The notes beneath the pieces are model-generated. The model did no database searches. It was not told the origin of the DNA and saw nothing but the letters and a program-made list of their open reading frames with translations. From positions 1-8,807 of the forward strand of contig JBGTCD010000139.1 of NCBI GenBank assembly GCA_041749015.1: a stretch of DNA of 8,807 nt, in the 5' to 3' direction. Source of the DNA: JBGTCD01 sp041749015. GTDB taxonomy: Bacteria; Bacteroidota; Bacteroidia; Cytophagales; Cyclobacteriaceae. Shown here piece after piece: positions 1 to 5,466 of the stretch; position 1 is the first letter of the stretch; every line of letters begins with the position of its first letter. A program made the position numbers and the translations under genes.

Positions 1-333
1 TACCAGGGCGGCACCTGGAAGCAGAACAAATTTGAATTCACTACCCGGGAGTTTGGCCGGTACACCCTGGCAGCAGATACCATTCCGCCGGAGGTAAAGG
101 CTTTGGTAATCAACCGAAAGGATTTAAAATTCAGGATTTCAGATTCCGGGTCAGGTATTAAGGATTTCCGAATGGAGGTAGATGGCCAATGGGTACTGAT
201 GCACTATGACTATAAAACAAAGTTGATTTGGTCGGAGCTAAAGGAAGGCAGTCAATCATTCAAAGGGCCGCTTAAACTTATTGTCAAAGATTTGGTTGGA
301 AATGAAAAAGTATACACAACCCAAATACAATAA
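1..333 (+). CDS. C-terminal part of a probable M23-family metallopeptidase (5' end outside window)
   Basis: The reading frame is open from the first base to the TAA at 331-333, giving 110 residues with no start in the window, so the gene begins upstream. The visible part reads as a beta-rich, immunoglobulin-like tail: a G-R-Y-T-L strand, then D-T-I-P-P-E, an I-S-D-S-G-S-G-I turn, a D-G-Q-W-V strand followed by Y-D-Y-K, and a closing V-K-D-L-V-G-N segment. This arrangement is familiar from the C-terminal domains of Bacteroidota M23 peptidoglycan endopeptidases, which are exported and cut cell-wall cross-links. The catalytic LytM-type domain itself is not in the window, so the family assignment rests on the tail alone. 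The bcp gene follows after 3 bp, which suggests co-transcription. The alternative is another exported protein with the same Ig-like tail. Confidence 0.6.
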   Translation, partial: YQGGTWKQNKFEFTTREFGRYTLAADTIPPEVKALVINRKDLKFRISDSGSGIKDFRMEVDGQWVLMHYDYKTKLIWSELKEGSQSFKGPLKLIVKDLVGNEKVYTTQIQ

Positions 334-336
334 ATT

Positions 337-786
337 ATGAGTTTGAAACAAGGCGACAAAGCCCCTGATTTTACTGTAAATGACCAAAATGGCAACCCTG
401 TAAGTCTTTCAGATTTTAAAGGCAAAAAAGTGGTGCTTTACTTTTATCCCAAAGACAATACTCCCGGATGTACCGCACAGGCCTGTGACATCAGAGATCA
501 TCATAATGATTTACAAAAGGCCGGCTACGAGGTGTTGGGGGTAAGCACTGATAGTGAAAAATCACATCAGAAATTTATAGAGAAACAAAATCTTCCCTTT
601 ACCCTATTGGCTGATACAAATAAGGAGATTCATGAAAAATACGGCACCTGGGTAGAAAAATCAATGTACGGCCGCAAATATATGGGTACCGCGAGGGTTA
701 CTTTTTTGATCAATGAGGAGGGAAAAATCGAAGAGGTGATCGAAAAGGTGAAGACCAAGGAACATGCGTCCCAAATATTGAAATAA
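337..786 (+). CDS. bcp: Thioredoxin-dependent thiol peroxidase (Bcp/PrxQ peroxiredoxin)
   Basis: This 149-residue protein has the usual Bcp length. It reduces hydrogen peroxide and organic hydroperoxides in the cytoplasm, using electrons from thioredoxin. The thioredoxin-like fold opens with G-D-K-A-P-D-F (6-12). The active-site segment Y-P-K-D-N-T-P-G-C-T carries the peroxidatic cysteine C45, and the second cysteine C50 sits five residues later in A-C-D-I-R-D, the spacing of atypical 2-Cys Bcp/PrxQ enzymes. The conserved Y-G-R-K-Y-M-G-T-A-R segment and the strand T-F-L-I-N-E-E-G-K are also present. There is no signal peptide. The ATG at 337 lies 3 bp after the upstream stop codon with no clear Shine-Dalgarno sequence, as is common in Bacteroidota, so it is probably the last gene of an operon with the peptidase. 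I saw no strong terminator behind it. Confidence 0.95.
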   Translation: MSLKQGDKAPDFTVNDQNGNPVSLSDFKGKKVVLYFYPKDNTPGCTAQACDIRDHHNDLQKAGYEVLGVSTDSEKSHQKFIEKQNLPFTLLADTNKEIHEKYGTWVEKSMYGRKYMGTARVTFLINEEGKIEEVIEKVKTKEHASQILK

Positions 787-941
787 AGATAGGATTAGGT
801 TTCTGTAGAATCTGTCCGGGTAAAACTGAGGGGAAAGGTTAACTACTCACATGAAAAACGCCTTCGCATAGCCTCCCAACAGCGGACAAAAAGGAAACAT
901 TTTTATTTCATACCGGTTATAAAAACAAAAATTAATATCCG

Positions 942-1415
942 ATGGCAAGACCGAATCCCGAACTCATTGACATCCTGAGGAAAACTGCAAAGCGGCTTCA
1001 AAAAAGCCCCGCATATCAATGGGGCCATATGGGCAGTTGCAATTGTGGTCACCTAGCTCAGGTGATCACGGACCTGGACAAAAAAGAAATCCATCAAAGA
1101 GCCATGATGCGCTGTGGCGACTGGAGCGAACAACTCAATGACTACTGTCCTCATAGTGGCTTGCCTCTTGATAAAGTCATCACAGTAATGCTTGAAAAGG
1201 GCCTGGATCCGGACGACCTTAAGCATCTCGAAAGGCTTTCAGACCAGGAAGTACTCCGGAGATTGCCGGAAGGTAAAGAGTATCCCAGTCACAATAATCG
1301 TCACGACGTCATATTGTATTTTAATACCTGGGCTGACCTTTTGGAGGATCGGCTCCTGGAGAAAATCAAACTACCAGCGATCGAGACTTGCATGGAAACC
1401 GCAGCCTTTATATAA
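942..1415 (+). CDS. Conserved-looking protein of unknown function with Cys/His cluster
   Basis: I do not recognise a characterised family for this 157-residue protein. It is soluble, with no signal peptide or membrane segment. The N-terminal half is rich in possible metal ligands: G-S-C-N-C-G-H-L-A (C33, C35, H37), R-C-G-D-W (C58) and D-Y-C-P-H-S-G (C69, H71). Later come S-H-N-N-R-H-D (H117, H121), a conserved-looking Y-F-N-T-W-A-D-L-L-E helix (126-135) and a C-terminal cysteine. The Cys/His spacing suggests a bound metal or a redox role, but it matches no zinc-finger pattern I know. The gene stands alone: 155 bp separate it from bcp, and it converges with the next gene with only 10 bp between the two stop codons. 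The ATG at 942 follows an A/T-rich leader. It is probably a real gene because codon use and composition resemble the neighbours. Confidence 0.8.
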   Translation: MARPNPELIDILRKTAKRLQKSPAYQWGHMGSCNCGHLAQVITDLDKKEIHQRAMMRCGDWSEQLNDYCPHSGLPLDKVITVMLEKGLDPDDLKHLERLSDQEVLRRLPEGKEYPSHNNRHDVILYFNTWADLLEDRLLEKIKLPAIETCMETAAFI

Positions 1416-1425
1416 TCAGGTTTTA

Positions 1426-2100
1426 TTAATTTAAACGGGGATTTTGAGGGAATTGGGTCATCACTTGTGGAGGACTGAAAATCAAAATCTGCACTACCAG
1501 CCCCAGTACGATGAGTAGCCCTAGCTCAAATTGTGTCAACAGGGTACTACCATGAATAATACGCTTCGAGTTATCTGAAATATTTTTACCCTCACTCACC
1601 TGTATTTTGGAGAGATTCTTTAGGTCATGCAAGGCATGCATCAACAAACCATCATGGGCTGCTTTAATACTCAATTCATCAAAATGGGCGGTCTGATTGG
1701 GATTAAATAAAAATTCCTGCTCTGATTGCTCAATTTTTTCTATATTTTCTTTAAGGCGCTTAAAATAAATAGCTTCCAATTCGGTAAGGTGCGTTGATTC
1801 ATAACTTGCCAAAAGGTCATGAATTTTCTCATCATGATAACTGACCTCTGATTTCGCATTAAAATAGGTCCGCCCTTCCCTGCAATTATCAAAAGCCCAT
1901 TTTTTATTATGGAGGTGATCCGACATCTGAAAAATATAGCTTTCGACCAGAAGGCGGTCTTCATAAAAAGAAGAAATAGAAGAGTCTAATTCGGAGGCAT
2001 TATTTTGATCAACCAAATTTTTTATGAATACCAATGCCATAATAATGGTTAATACCAATGCTAGTTTTCGCTTTCCAAAAATTTGTTTTGACCAAATCAT
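1426..2100 (-). CDS. Membrane protein with four-helix-bundle MCP-type sensor domain, no output domain
   Basis: This 224-residue protein has a short positively charged N-terminus (K5, K10, R11, K12), a first membrane helix at about 13-30, a helical extracytoplasmic region of about 160 residues and a second membrane helix at about 190-208. It ends after only 16 more residues. The S-S-F-Y-E-D-R-L-L segment (43-51) just after the first helix resembles the conserved start of the 4HB_MCP_1 ligand-binding domain of chemoreceptors. The rest is rich in Glu, Lys and Leu, as expected for a helical bundle. In canonical receptors the second membrane helix leads into HAMP and signalling domains, but here nothing follows, so any signal must be passed within the membrane or to a partner protein. 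The stop codon is a plain TAA at 1426-1428 and I see no sign of a frameshift continuing the protein. Family membership is likely; function is unknown. Confidence 0.75.
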   Translation of the reverse strand: MIWSKQIFGKRKLALVLTIIMALVFIKNLVDQNNASELDSSISSFYEDRLLVESYIFQMSDHLHNKKWAFDNCREGRTYFNAKSEVSYHDEKIHDLLASYESTHLTELEAIYFKRLKENIEKIEQSEQEFLFNPNQTAHFDELSIKAAHDGLLMHALHDLKNLSKIQVSEGKNISDNSKRIIHGSTLLTQFELGLLIVLGLVVQILIFSPPQVMTQFPQNPRLN

Positions 2101-2292
2101 TGCGCAAGTTTTAATTGAAAAAATAAGTTATAAAGGGGTTTGGTGGTTGTGTTCCTACAATTTATCAACAACACCGAACCTGAATTAAGGCACATATTAG
2201 ATACCCGTTCATACCAACGATCTTCTAAACTGTTAAGTTAATATAATCTCAGATATATCAGGCAGTAATTCCCGAATTTGGGTTCAATTGTG

Positions 2293-2324
2293 TTTCATCC
2301 TTTGCATTTTTCGTCGTACATTTG
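2293..2324 (+). promoter_or_regulatory. Bacteroidota-type promoter of the SRP RNA gene
   Basis: TACATTTG at 2317-2324 matches the Bacteroidota -7 consensus TAnnTTTG exactly. Twenty bases upstream is TTTC (2293-2296), one mismatch from the -33 element TTTG. The -7 box predicts a transcription start at about 2328-2331, which coincides with the first base of the long closing stem of the SRP RNA at 2327. The agreement between promoter position and RNA end makes this the better-supported of the promoter calls. Confidence 0.7.
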
Positions 2325-2326
2325 CA

Positions 2327-2422
2327 ATGGCAAATCTGTACGACCAGCTCCTGCTGAACTCCCCCAGGACCGGAAGGTAGCAAGGGTAAGCGGTTGTAGC
2401 GGTGCGATACATGATTTGCCAT
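2327..2422 (+). ncRNA. ffs: Small signal recognition particle RNA (4.5S type)
   Basis: This RNA binds the GTPase Ffh and directs ribosomes making membrane or exported proteins to FtsY at the membrane. The universally conserved domain IV tip is visible: CAGGACC (2365-2371), a GGAA tetraloop (2372-2375), then GG and the AGCA internal-loop strand (2379-2382). The flanking strands pair back: ACC 2343-2345 with GGT 2401-2403, CG with CG, TGTA 2337-2340 with TACA 2408-2411, and a perfect closing helix of ten base pairs, ATGGCAAATC (2327-2336) with GATTTGCCAT (2413-2422). There is no Alu-type domain, so it is the short bacterial form of about 96 nt. The closing helix runs straight into TTTTTATTA, so the stem probably doubles as part of the terminator. 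The ends are inferred from promoter and stem positions. Several open reading frames crossing it are spurious. Confidence 0.93.
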
Positions 2423-2430
2423 TTTTATTA
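2413..2430 (+). terminator. Probable intrinsic terminator formed by the SRP RNA closing stem
   Basis: The 3' strand of the ten-base-pair closing helix of the SRP RNA (2413-2422) is followed directly by ATTTTTATTA and, a little further on, CCATTTTT. A strong stem followed by a U-rich run is the usual form of a factor-independent terminator. The U-run is interrupted, so some read-through toward the transaldolase gene is possible. Confidence 0.5.
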
Positions 2431-2466
2431 CCATTTTTCCAAGCCAATTCTTTAACTTTATAGCAT

Positions 2467-2497
2467 TGATCATTGGTTTGTGAGGCAAATCAGATCA
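2467..2497 (+). promoter_or_regulatory. Stem-loop in the transaldolase upstream region
   Basis: TGATC (2467-2471) pairs with GATCA (2493-2497), and TGGTTTG (2474-2480) pairs with CAAATCA (2486-2492) with one G-T wobble. This leaves a five-base loop TGAGG and a two-base bulge (A2472, T2473), for twelve pairs in all. It lies 36 bp before the transaldolase start and is not followed by a T-run, so it does not look like a terminator. It could be a leader structure or an operator for a dimeric regulator; nothing in the sequence decides between these. Confidence 0.35.
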
Positions 2498-2533
2498 TGA
2501 TTACTTAACTCTATACCTAACCACAAATTCAAT

Positions 2534-3190
2534 ATGAAATTCTTTATCGACACGGCCAATATCGACGAAATCAAGGAAGCCTACGATCTGGGGGTACTTG
2601 ATGGTGTCACTACCAACCCATCTCTTATGGCTAAGGAGGGCATCAGCGGCCATGAAAAAATCATGGCCCATTATAAAGCCATTTGCAAAGAGGTAGATGA
2701 TAATGTCAGTGCAGAGGTGATCGCAACAGACTATGAAGGGATCATCAAGGAAGGTAAAGCTTTGGCGGCCATTGATGAGAAGATTGTGGTAAAGGTGCCC
2801 ATGATCCGTGAAGGGATCAAGGCCATTAAACATTTGAGCAGTGAAGGGATCCGTACCAACTGCACTCTGATATTTTCTGCCGGGCAGGCCTTGGTTGCTG
2901 CAAAAGCAGGAGCATCGTATGTATCTCCGTTCATTGGCAGGCTTGATGACATCGCCCACGATGGCCTAAGCCTGATTGAGCAAATCGTGCAGATTTATGA
3001 TAACTACGGTTATGAAACAGAGATTCTGGCAGCCTCAATCCGCCACACCATGCATCTGATCCACTGCGCTGAAGCCGGTGCTGATGTGGCCACCTGCCCA
3101 TTAAAGGTGATTTTAAGTCTACTTAAGCATCCACTAACCGACCAGGGCCTGGAGCAGTTTCTGGCAGACCATAAAAAAGCTAACAAATAA
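2534..3190 (+). CDS. tal: Transaldolase of the small MipB/TalC family
   Basis: This 218-residue cytoplasmic TIM-barrel enzyme belongs to the short transaldolase / fructose-6-phosphate aldolase family. Transaldolase moves a dihydroxyacetone unit between sugar phosphates in the non-oxidative pentose phosphate pathway. Numbering runs two ahead of E. coli FsaA by the active-site region: the Schiff-base lysine is K87 in V-V-K-V-P-M, with D6 in F-I-D-T-A-N and N28 in T-T-N-P-S. Two positions that separate the activities favour transaldolase. Residue 61 is Glu (S-A-E-V), where FsaA has Gln. Residue 133 is Phe (S-P-F-I-G-R), where FsaA has Tyr. The length is normal and the ATG at 2534 gives the expected N-terminus M-K-F-F-I-D. 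Its TAA overlaps the ATG of ftsE by one base, so the two are co-transcribed and probably translationally coupled. Automated annotation may call it fsa. Confidence 0.93.
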   Translation: MKFFIDTANIDEIKEAYDLGVLDGVTTNPSLMAKEGISGHEKIMAHYKAICKEVDDNVSAEVIATDYEGIIKEGKALAAIDEKIVVKVPMIREGIKAIKHLSSEGIRTNCTLIFSAGQALVAAKAGASYVSPFIGRLDDIAHDGLSLIEQIVQIYDNYGYETEILAASIRHTMHLIHCAEAGADVATCPLKVILSLLKHPLTDQGLEQFLADHKKANK

Positions 3191-3906
3191 TGACGTTTTC
3201 TTCCGACCCGGTAGTCCGCATCAGAGAGGCCACCATTTTTCAGGAAAATCAGGCCGTGCTTAATGAAGTCACCCTGGATATTGAAAAAGGTGAGATGGTA
3301 TTTCTCATCGGCAGGACTGGCGGCGGAAAATCATCATTACTTAAAACCCTCTATGGAGACCTGCCCCTGCGGCTTGGTGATATCCAGGTGGCCGGATTTA
3401 ATCTTCGTGAGATAAAATCAAATCAGGTGCCATTGTTGCGCAGAAAATTAGGGATCATCTTTCAGGATTTTCAATTGTTCCCTGATCGTACAGTAGCAGA
3501 AAACTTAGATTTCGTGCTTAAAGCCACCGGCTGGAAGGACAGGACCAAAATGAAATCCCGGGTATCAGATGTGCTGATGCGGGTAGGGCTTGGCTCGGTT
3601 GTCAATAAAATGCCCCACCAGTTATCAGGTGGTGAACAGCAACGTGTGGTGGTCGCAAGAGCCCTTCTCAATGAACCCATAATGCTGGTGGCCGATGAGC
3701 CCACCGGAAACCTCGACCCTGAAGTATCTGAGGGGATATTCAAGCTTTTTTTGGAGATCAATAACAGTGGTACCACCGTGCTCATGGCTACCCATGACTA
3801 TAACCTGATCCGTGATTTTCCAGCAAGAATATTAAAATGCGAAAAGGGCAAAATTCTTGATTCCGCCAAAGAAAAATTTGACCTCATCAAGACCAGCTTT
3901 GAGTGA
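3190..3906 (+). CDS. ftsE: FtsE-like ABC transporter ATPase (cell division type)
   Basis: This 238-residue ABC ATPase carries all the motifs: Walker A G-R-T-G-G-G-K-S (41-48), Q-loop F-Q-D-F-Q-L (91-96), signature L-S-G-G-E-Q-Q-R (145-152), Walker B I-M-L-V-A-D-E-P (164-171) with catalytic E170, D-loop G-N-L-D-P, and the switch histidine H202 in A-T-H-D. The R-R-K-L-G-I-I-F-Q-D-F-Q-L and A-D-E-P-T-G-N-L-D-P segments are typical of the FtsE/LolD branch, and FtsE is the best fit. FtsE with membrane partner FtsX controls peptidoglycan hydrolases at the division site. No ftsX lies next to it here, so the partner must be elsewhere. The ATG at 3190 shares its A with the transaldolase TAA. A close LolD-like exporter ATPase is the alternative. 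Confidence 0.88.
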   Translation: MTFSSDPVVRIREATIFQENQAVLNEVTLDIEKGEMVFLIGRTGGGKSSLLKTLYGDLPLRLGDIQVAGFNLREIKSNQVPLLRRKLGIIFQDFQLFPDRTVAENLDFVLKATGWKDRTKMKSRVSDVLMRVGLGSVVNKMPHQLSGGEQQRVVVARALLNEPIMLVADEPTGNLDPEVSEGIFKLFLEINNSGTTVLMATHDYNLIRDFPARILKCEKGKILDSAKEKFDLIKTSFE

Positions 3907-3924
3907 AGATTCTATAATTTTTAA

Positions 3925-3957
3925 CTGCTTTATGCTATGCTAATTAGCAATGAGCAG
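3925..3957. repeat. Nested inverted repeat after ftsE
   Basis: CTGCT (3925-3929) pairs with AGCAG (3953-3957) around a perfect 12-bp palindrome TGCTAATTAGCA (3938-3949). On the plus strand it begins 18 bp after the ftsE stop codon. The following bases are T-rich but without an immediate T-run, so it is at best a weak terminator for the tal-ftsE transcript. It could equally be a protein-binding palindrome. Confidence 0.4.
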
Positions 3958-3982
3958 AAGGTTAATGTTAAACTATTTCTTA

Positions 3983-4206
3983 TTCTTTTTTGCTTGCCCA
4001 AAAAAGAAACAAAAAAGGCACCACGTCCAATGACGTCCCTCCCCGCGAAACCCACAGGCCCACCCTGCAGGAATCTGTCTTGTACAGTCTGCAATTCGAC
4101 TGATTAGAATAATAGAAATAGGCTGCGTTTACCATGTCTCTACCCTGATAGACACATTCAAGGCTCCCTAACCCGCAAGGCCCCGGAACGTCCGCGCTGG
4201 ACGTGG
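3983..4206. repeat. Repeat-like element with internal hairpins and 9-bp inverted ends
   Basis: This stretch has no credible gene and looks like a compact extragenic element. It starts with a perfect ten-base-pair hairpin, TTCTTTTTTG (3983-3992) and CAAAAAAGAA (3999-4008), with a six-base loop. A 9-bp inverted repeat follows: CCACGTCCA (4021-4029) and TGGACGTGG (4198-4206), enclosing 168 bp. Beside each arm is a further short hairpin: ACGTC/GACGT at 4023-4036 and ACGTCC/GGACGT at 4188-4204. The interior is more GC-rich than the flanks. The minus strand holds a 76-codon open frame (4210-3980) whose end reads F-L-F-L-F-W-A-S-K-K-E, low-complexity residues produced by the A/T-rich hairpin; I do not consider it a protein gene. 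Short translated fragments of this kind are familiar from Bacteroidota intergenic repeats, but copy number cannot be seen from one window. Confidence 0.5.
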
Positions 4207-4249
4207 ACACCCAGCCACACCTATTATAAAAAAATATGGTTAGAGTTAG

Positions 4250-4281
4250 AATAAAAATTTAACTAATTCTTTTTATTAGTT
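4250..4281 (-). terminator. Probable intrinsic terminator of the sigma/anti-sigma operon
   Basis: On the minus strand AACTAAT (4281-4275) and ATTAGTT (4267-4261) form a perfect seven-base-pair stem with a seven-base loop, followed directly by AAATTTTTAT. It lies 41 bp beyond the stop codon of the anti-sigma gene. The stem is A/T-rich, so it is weaker than a classic GC-rich terminator. Confidence 0.5.
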
Positions 4282-4321
4282 GAACTCCATTCCGGATGGG
4301 TGAAATTGAAGTTTTATTCCT

Positions 4322-4837
4322 TTAAGCCCCCAAATAAGTTGATTGTTTACCGGAAATGTTTTCGTCAGTCAGCTTTCTGACCTGCTTATTGAGCATTTCA
4401 ATCCTTACCAATAGGTTTAGGATTAAGGCGTCCTTGACCTGCTCGCTGGGATTGGTGCCATACTCTTCCTTCAGAGCGAGATACATGGCGTTGAGCCTTT
4501 TCCAATCCTCGTCAAAATCAGGATCCATGCTATGCTCCCACTCAGCAATGTAGGCTTTCTTCTCAGAAATCATGGAGAAATAGTAACGCTCAATTTCTAC
4601 AAACTCCTGGTCAATAGCCTCGGCAGTTTTCTGATTAGAACCGGAGCCCCAGGGCAGTAAATAAATGGTAGTAGCCAGGAAAAAGACGGCTGCTGCCTTC
4701 CACATCCACCCGGCAGTCGTTGAGGTATTAATATTGAGTTTATGGGAAATCCTTTTCCAAACCGAAGGGTGCGTCTCCCTGGCATCCAGGGAGCCCCTAT
4801 TGTCCCGGATATATTGTTCAAGGTCTTTCTGTGACAT
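4322..4837 (-). CDS. Probable membrane anti-sigma factor
   Basis: This 171-residue protein has a cytoplasmic N-terminal region (1-43) with the D-L-E-Q-Y-I-R-D-N-R start and a H-P-S-V-W-K-R-I segment common in Bacteroidota anti-sigma-like proteins. One membrane helix follows (about 44-63, W-M-W-K-A-A-A-V-F-F onward). The extracytoplasmic C-terminal region is predicted mostly helical, with a coiled-coil-like stretch at 134-158. The gene overlaps the upstream ECF sigma gene by 20 bp, a strong sign of coupled translation and of a regulator pair. The role inferred from this context is to hold the sigma factor inactive until an envelope signal arrives. The zinc-binding H-x3-C-x2-C motif of classic ZAS anti-sigma factors is absent; the protein has no cysteine at all. 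A positively acting sigma partner cannot be excluded. Confidence 0.75.
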   Translation of the reverse strand: MSQKDLEQYIRDNRGSLDARETHPSVWKRISHKLNINTSTTAGWMWKAAAVFFLATTIYLLPWGSGSNQKTAEAIDQEFVEIERYYFSMISEKKAYIAEWEHSMDPDFDEDWKRLNAMYLALKEEYGTNPSEQVKDALILNLLVRIEMLNKQVRKLTDENISGKQSTYLGA

Positions 4838-5378
4838 AAGCTGAGTCTTTAGTAATAAATTCCTTTAATTTTTGCCTCGCCCTGTGGTACTGCGATTTGG
4901 AGGTCGCTTCCGTAATACCCAGGATTTCTGAAATCTCCTGATGATCATACCCCTCCAATAAGTATAAGGTCAGGACCATCCTGTACCCTTTTGGCAAGTG
5001 GTTAATCCCTTCATGAATCCTCTGAACGTCTAAATAACGATCCTCCACCCAGGGATCGTATTGGTCCTGAAGATCATTTTGGTAATCCCATTCCGGGTCA
5101 AAAAGCAGGCGCATATTCTTTTTGTTGGAGATGGCCTGGTTGATCACAATCCGCTTGAGCCATGCCCCGAAAGTCGATTGTCCTGAAAATTGCTCCAGTT
5201 TGGAAAAAGCTTTAATGAAGGCTTCCTGGAGCACATCCTCTGCCTCTTCTGCATCATTGGTGATGCGGTACGAGAGGTTGTACATGGCTTTGGAGTAAAG
5301 CTTGTAAATTTGATAAAATGCCTTCCCATCTCCTGAAAGGCATTTTTTAATGAGATCTCTGTGAATATCTTCCTGCAA
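4818..5378 (-). CDS. ECF-type RNA polymerase sigma factor
   Basis: This 186-residue sigma-70 family protein of the extracytoplasmic-function group contains only regions 2 and 4. Region 2 spans about 22-88 with A-E-D-V-L-Q-E-A-F-I-K-A-F (46-58) and F-G-A-W-L-K-R-I-V-I-N (70-80), which bind core polymerase and melt the -10 element. Region 4 spans about 115-173 and contains the helix-turn-helix Y-D-H-Q-E-I-S-E-I-L-G-I-T-E-A-T-S-K-S-Q (144-163), which reads the -35 element. The start appears to be TTG at 5378-5376. The frame is open back to a TAG 33 bp upstream with no ATG or GTG in between, and starting at the next internal Met (M32) would cut into region 2. The 3' end overlaps the anti-sigma gene by 20 bp. 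Its target genes cannot be told from this window. Confidence 0.93.
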   Translation of the reverse strand: MQEDIHRDLIKKCLSGDGKAFYQIYKLYSKAMYNLSYRITNDAEEAEDVLQEAFIKAFSKLEQFSGQSTFGAWLKRIVINQAISNKKNMRLLFDPEWDYQNDLQDQYDPWVEDRYLDVQRIHEGINHLPKGYRMVLTLYLLEGYDHQEISEILGITEATSKSQYHRARQKLKEFITKDSAYVTERP

Positions 5379-5466
5379 GGCTGCCTGATCTATTTTGTTT
5401 AAAGACTATAAAAGTCAGGAAAGGTTGCAGTTAATTATAAAAATAAAAAAACAGTCAGCAGGCTCC

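Noticed and set aside
787..941. Promoter or riboswitch ahead of the Cys/His gene
   Set aside because: Only a partial -7 box (TAGGTTTC, 796-803) with no matching -33 element was found, and no stable stem.
1192..1434. Second plus-strand frame inside the Cys/His protein gene
   Set aside because: It is an alternative frame of the larger gene with an unremarkable basic translation.
2258..2488. Open frames on both strands across the SRP RNA (including plus 2278-2463)
   Set aside because: They overlap a confidently recognised RNA gene, and the translations show no protein features.
2501..2959. Minus-strand frame of 152 codons antisense to transaldolase
   Set aside because: The plus strand carries all active-site motifs of a known enzyme, and the antisense product resembles nothing.
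3980..4210. Minus-strand open frame of 76 codons in the intergenic region after ftsE
   Set aside because: It coincides with the repeat-like element; its composition is low-complexity at the end, it has no domain, and the DNA structure explains the stretch better.
5441..5466. T-rich run after the TPR gene on the minus strand as a terminator
   Set aside because: I could not draw a convincing stem before the T-run, so it is mentioned only in the TPR entry.
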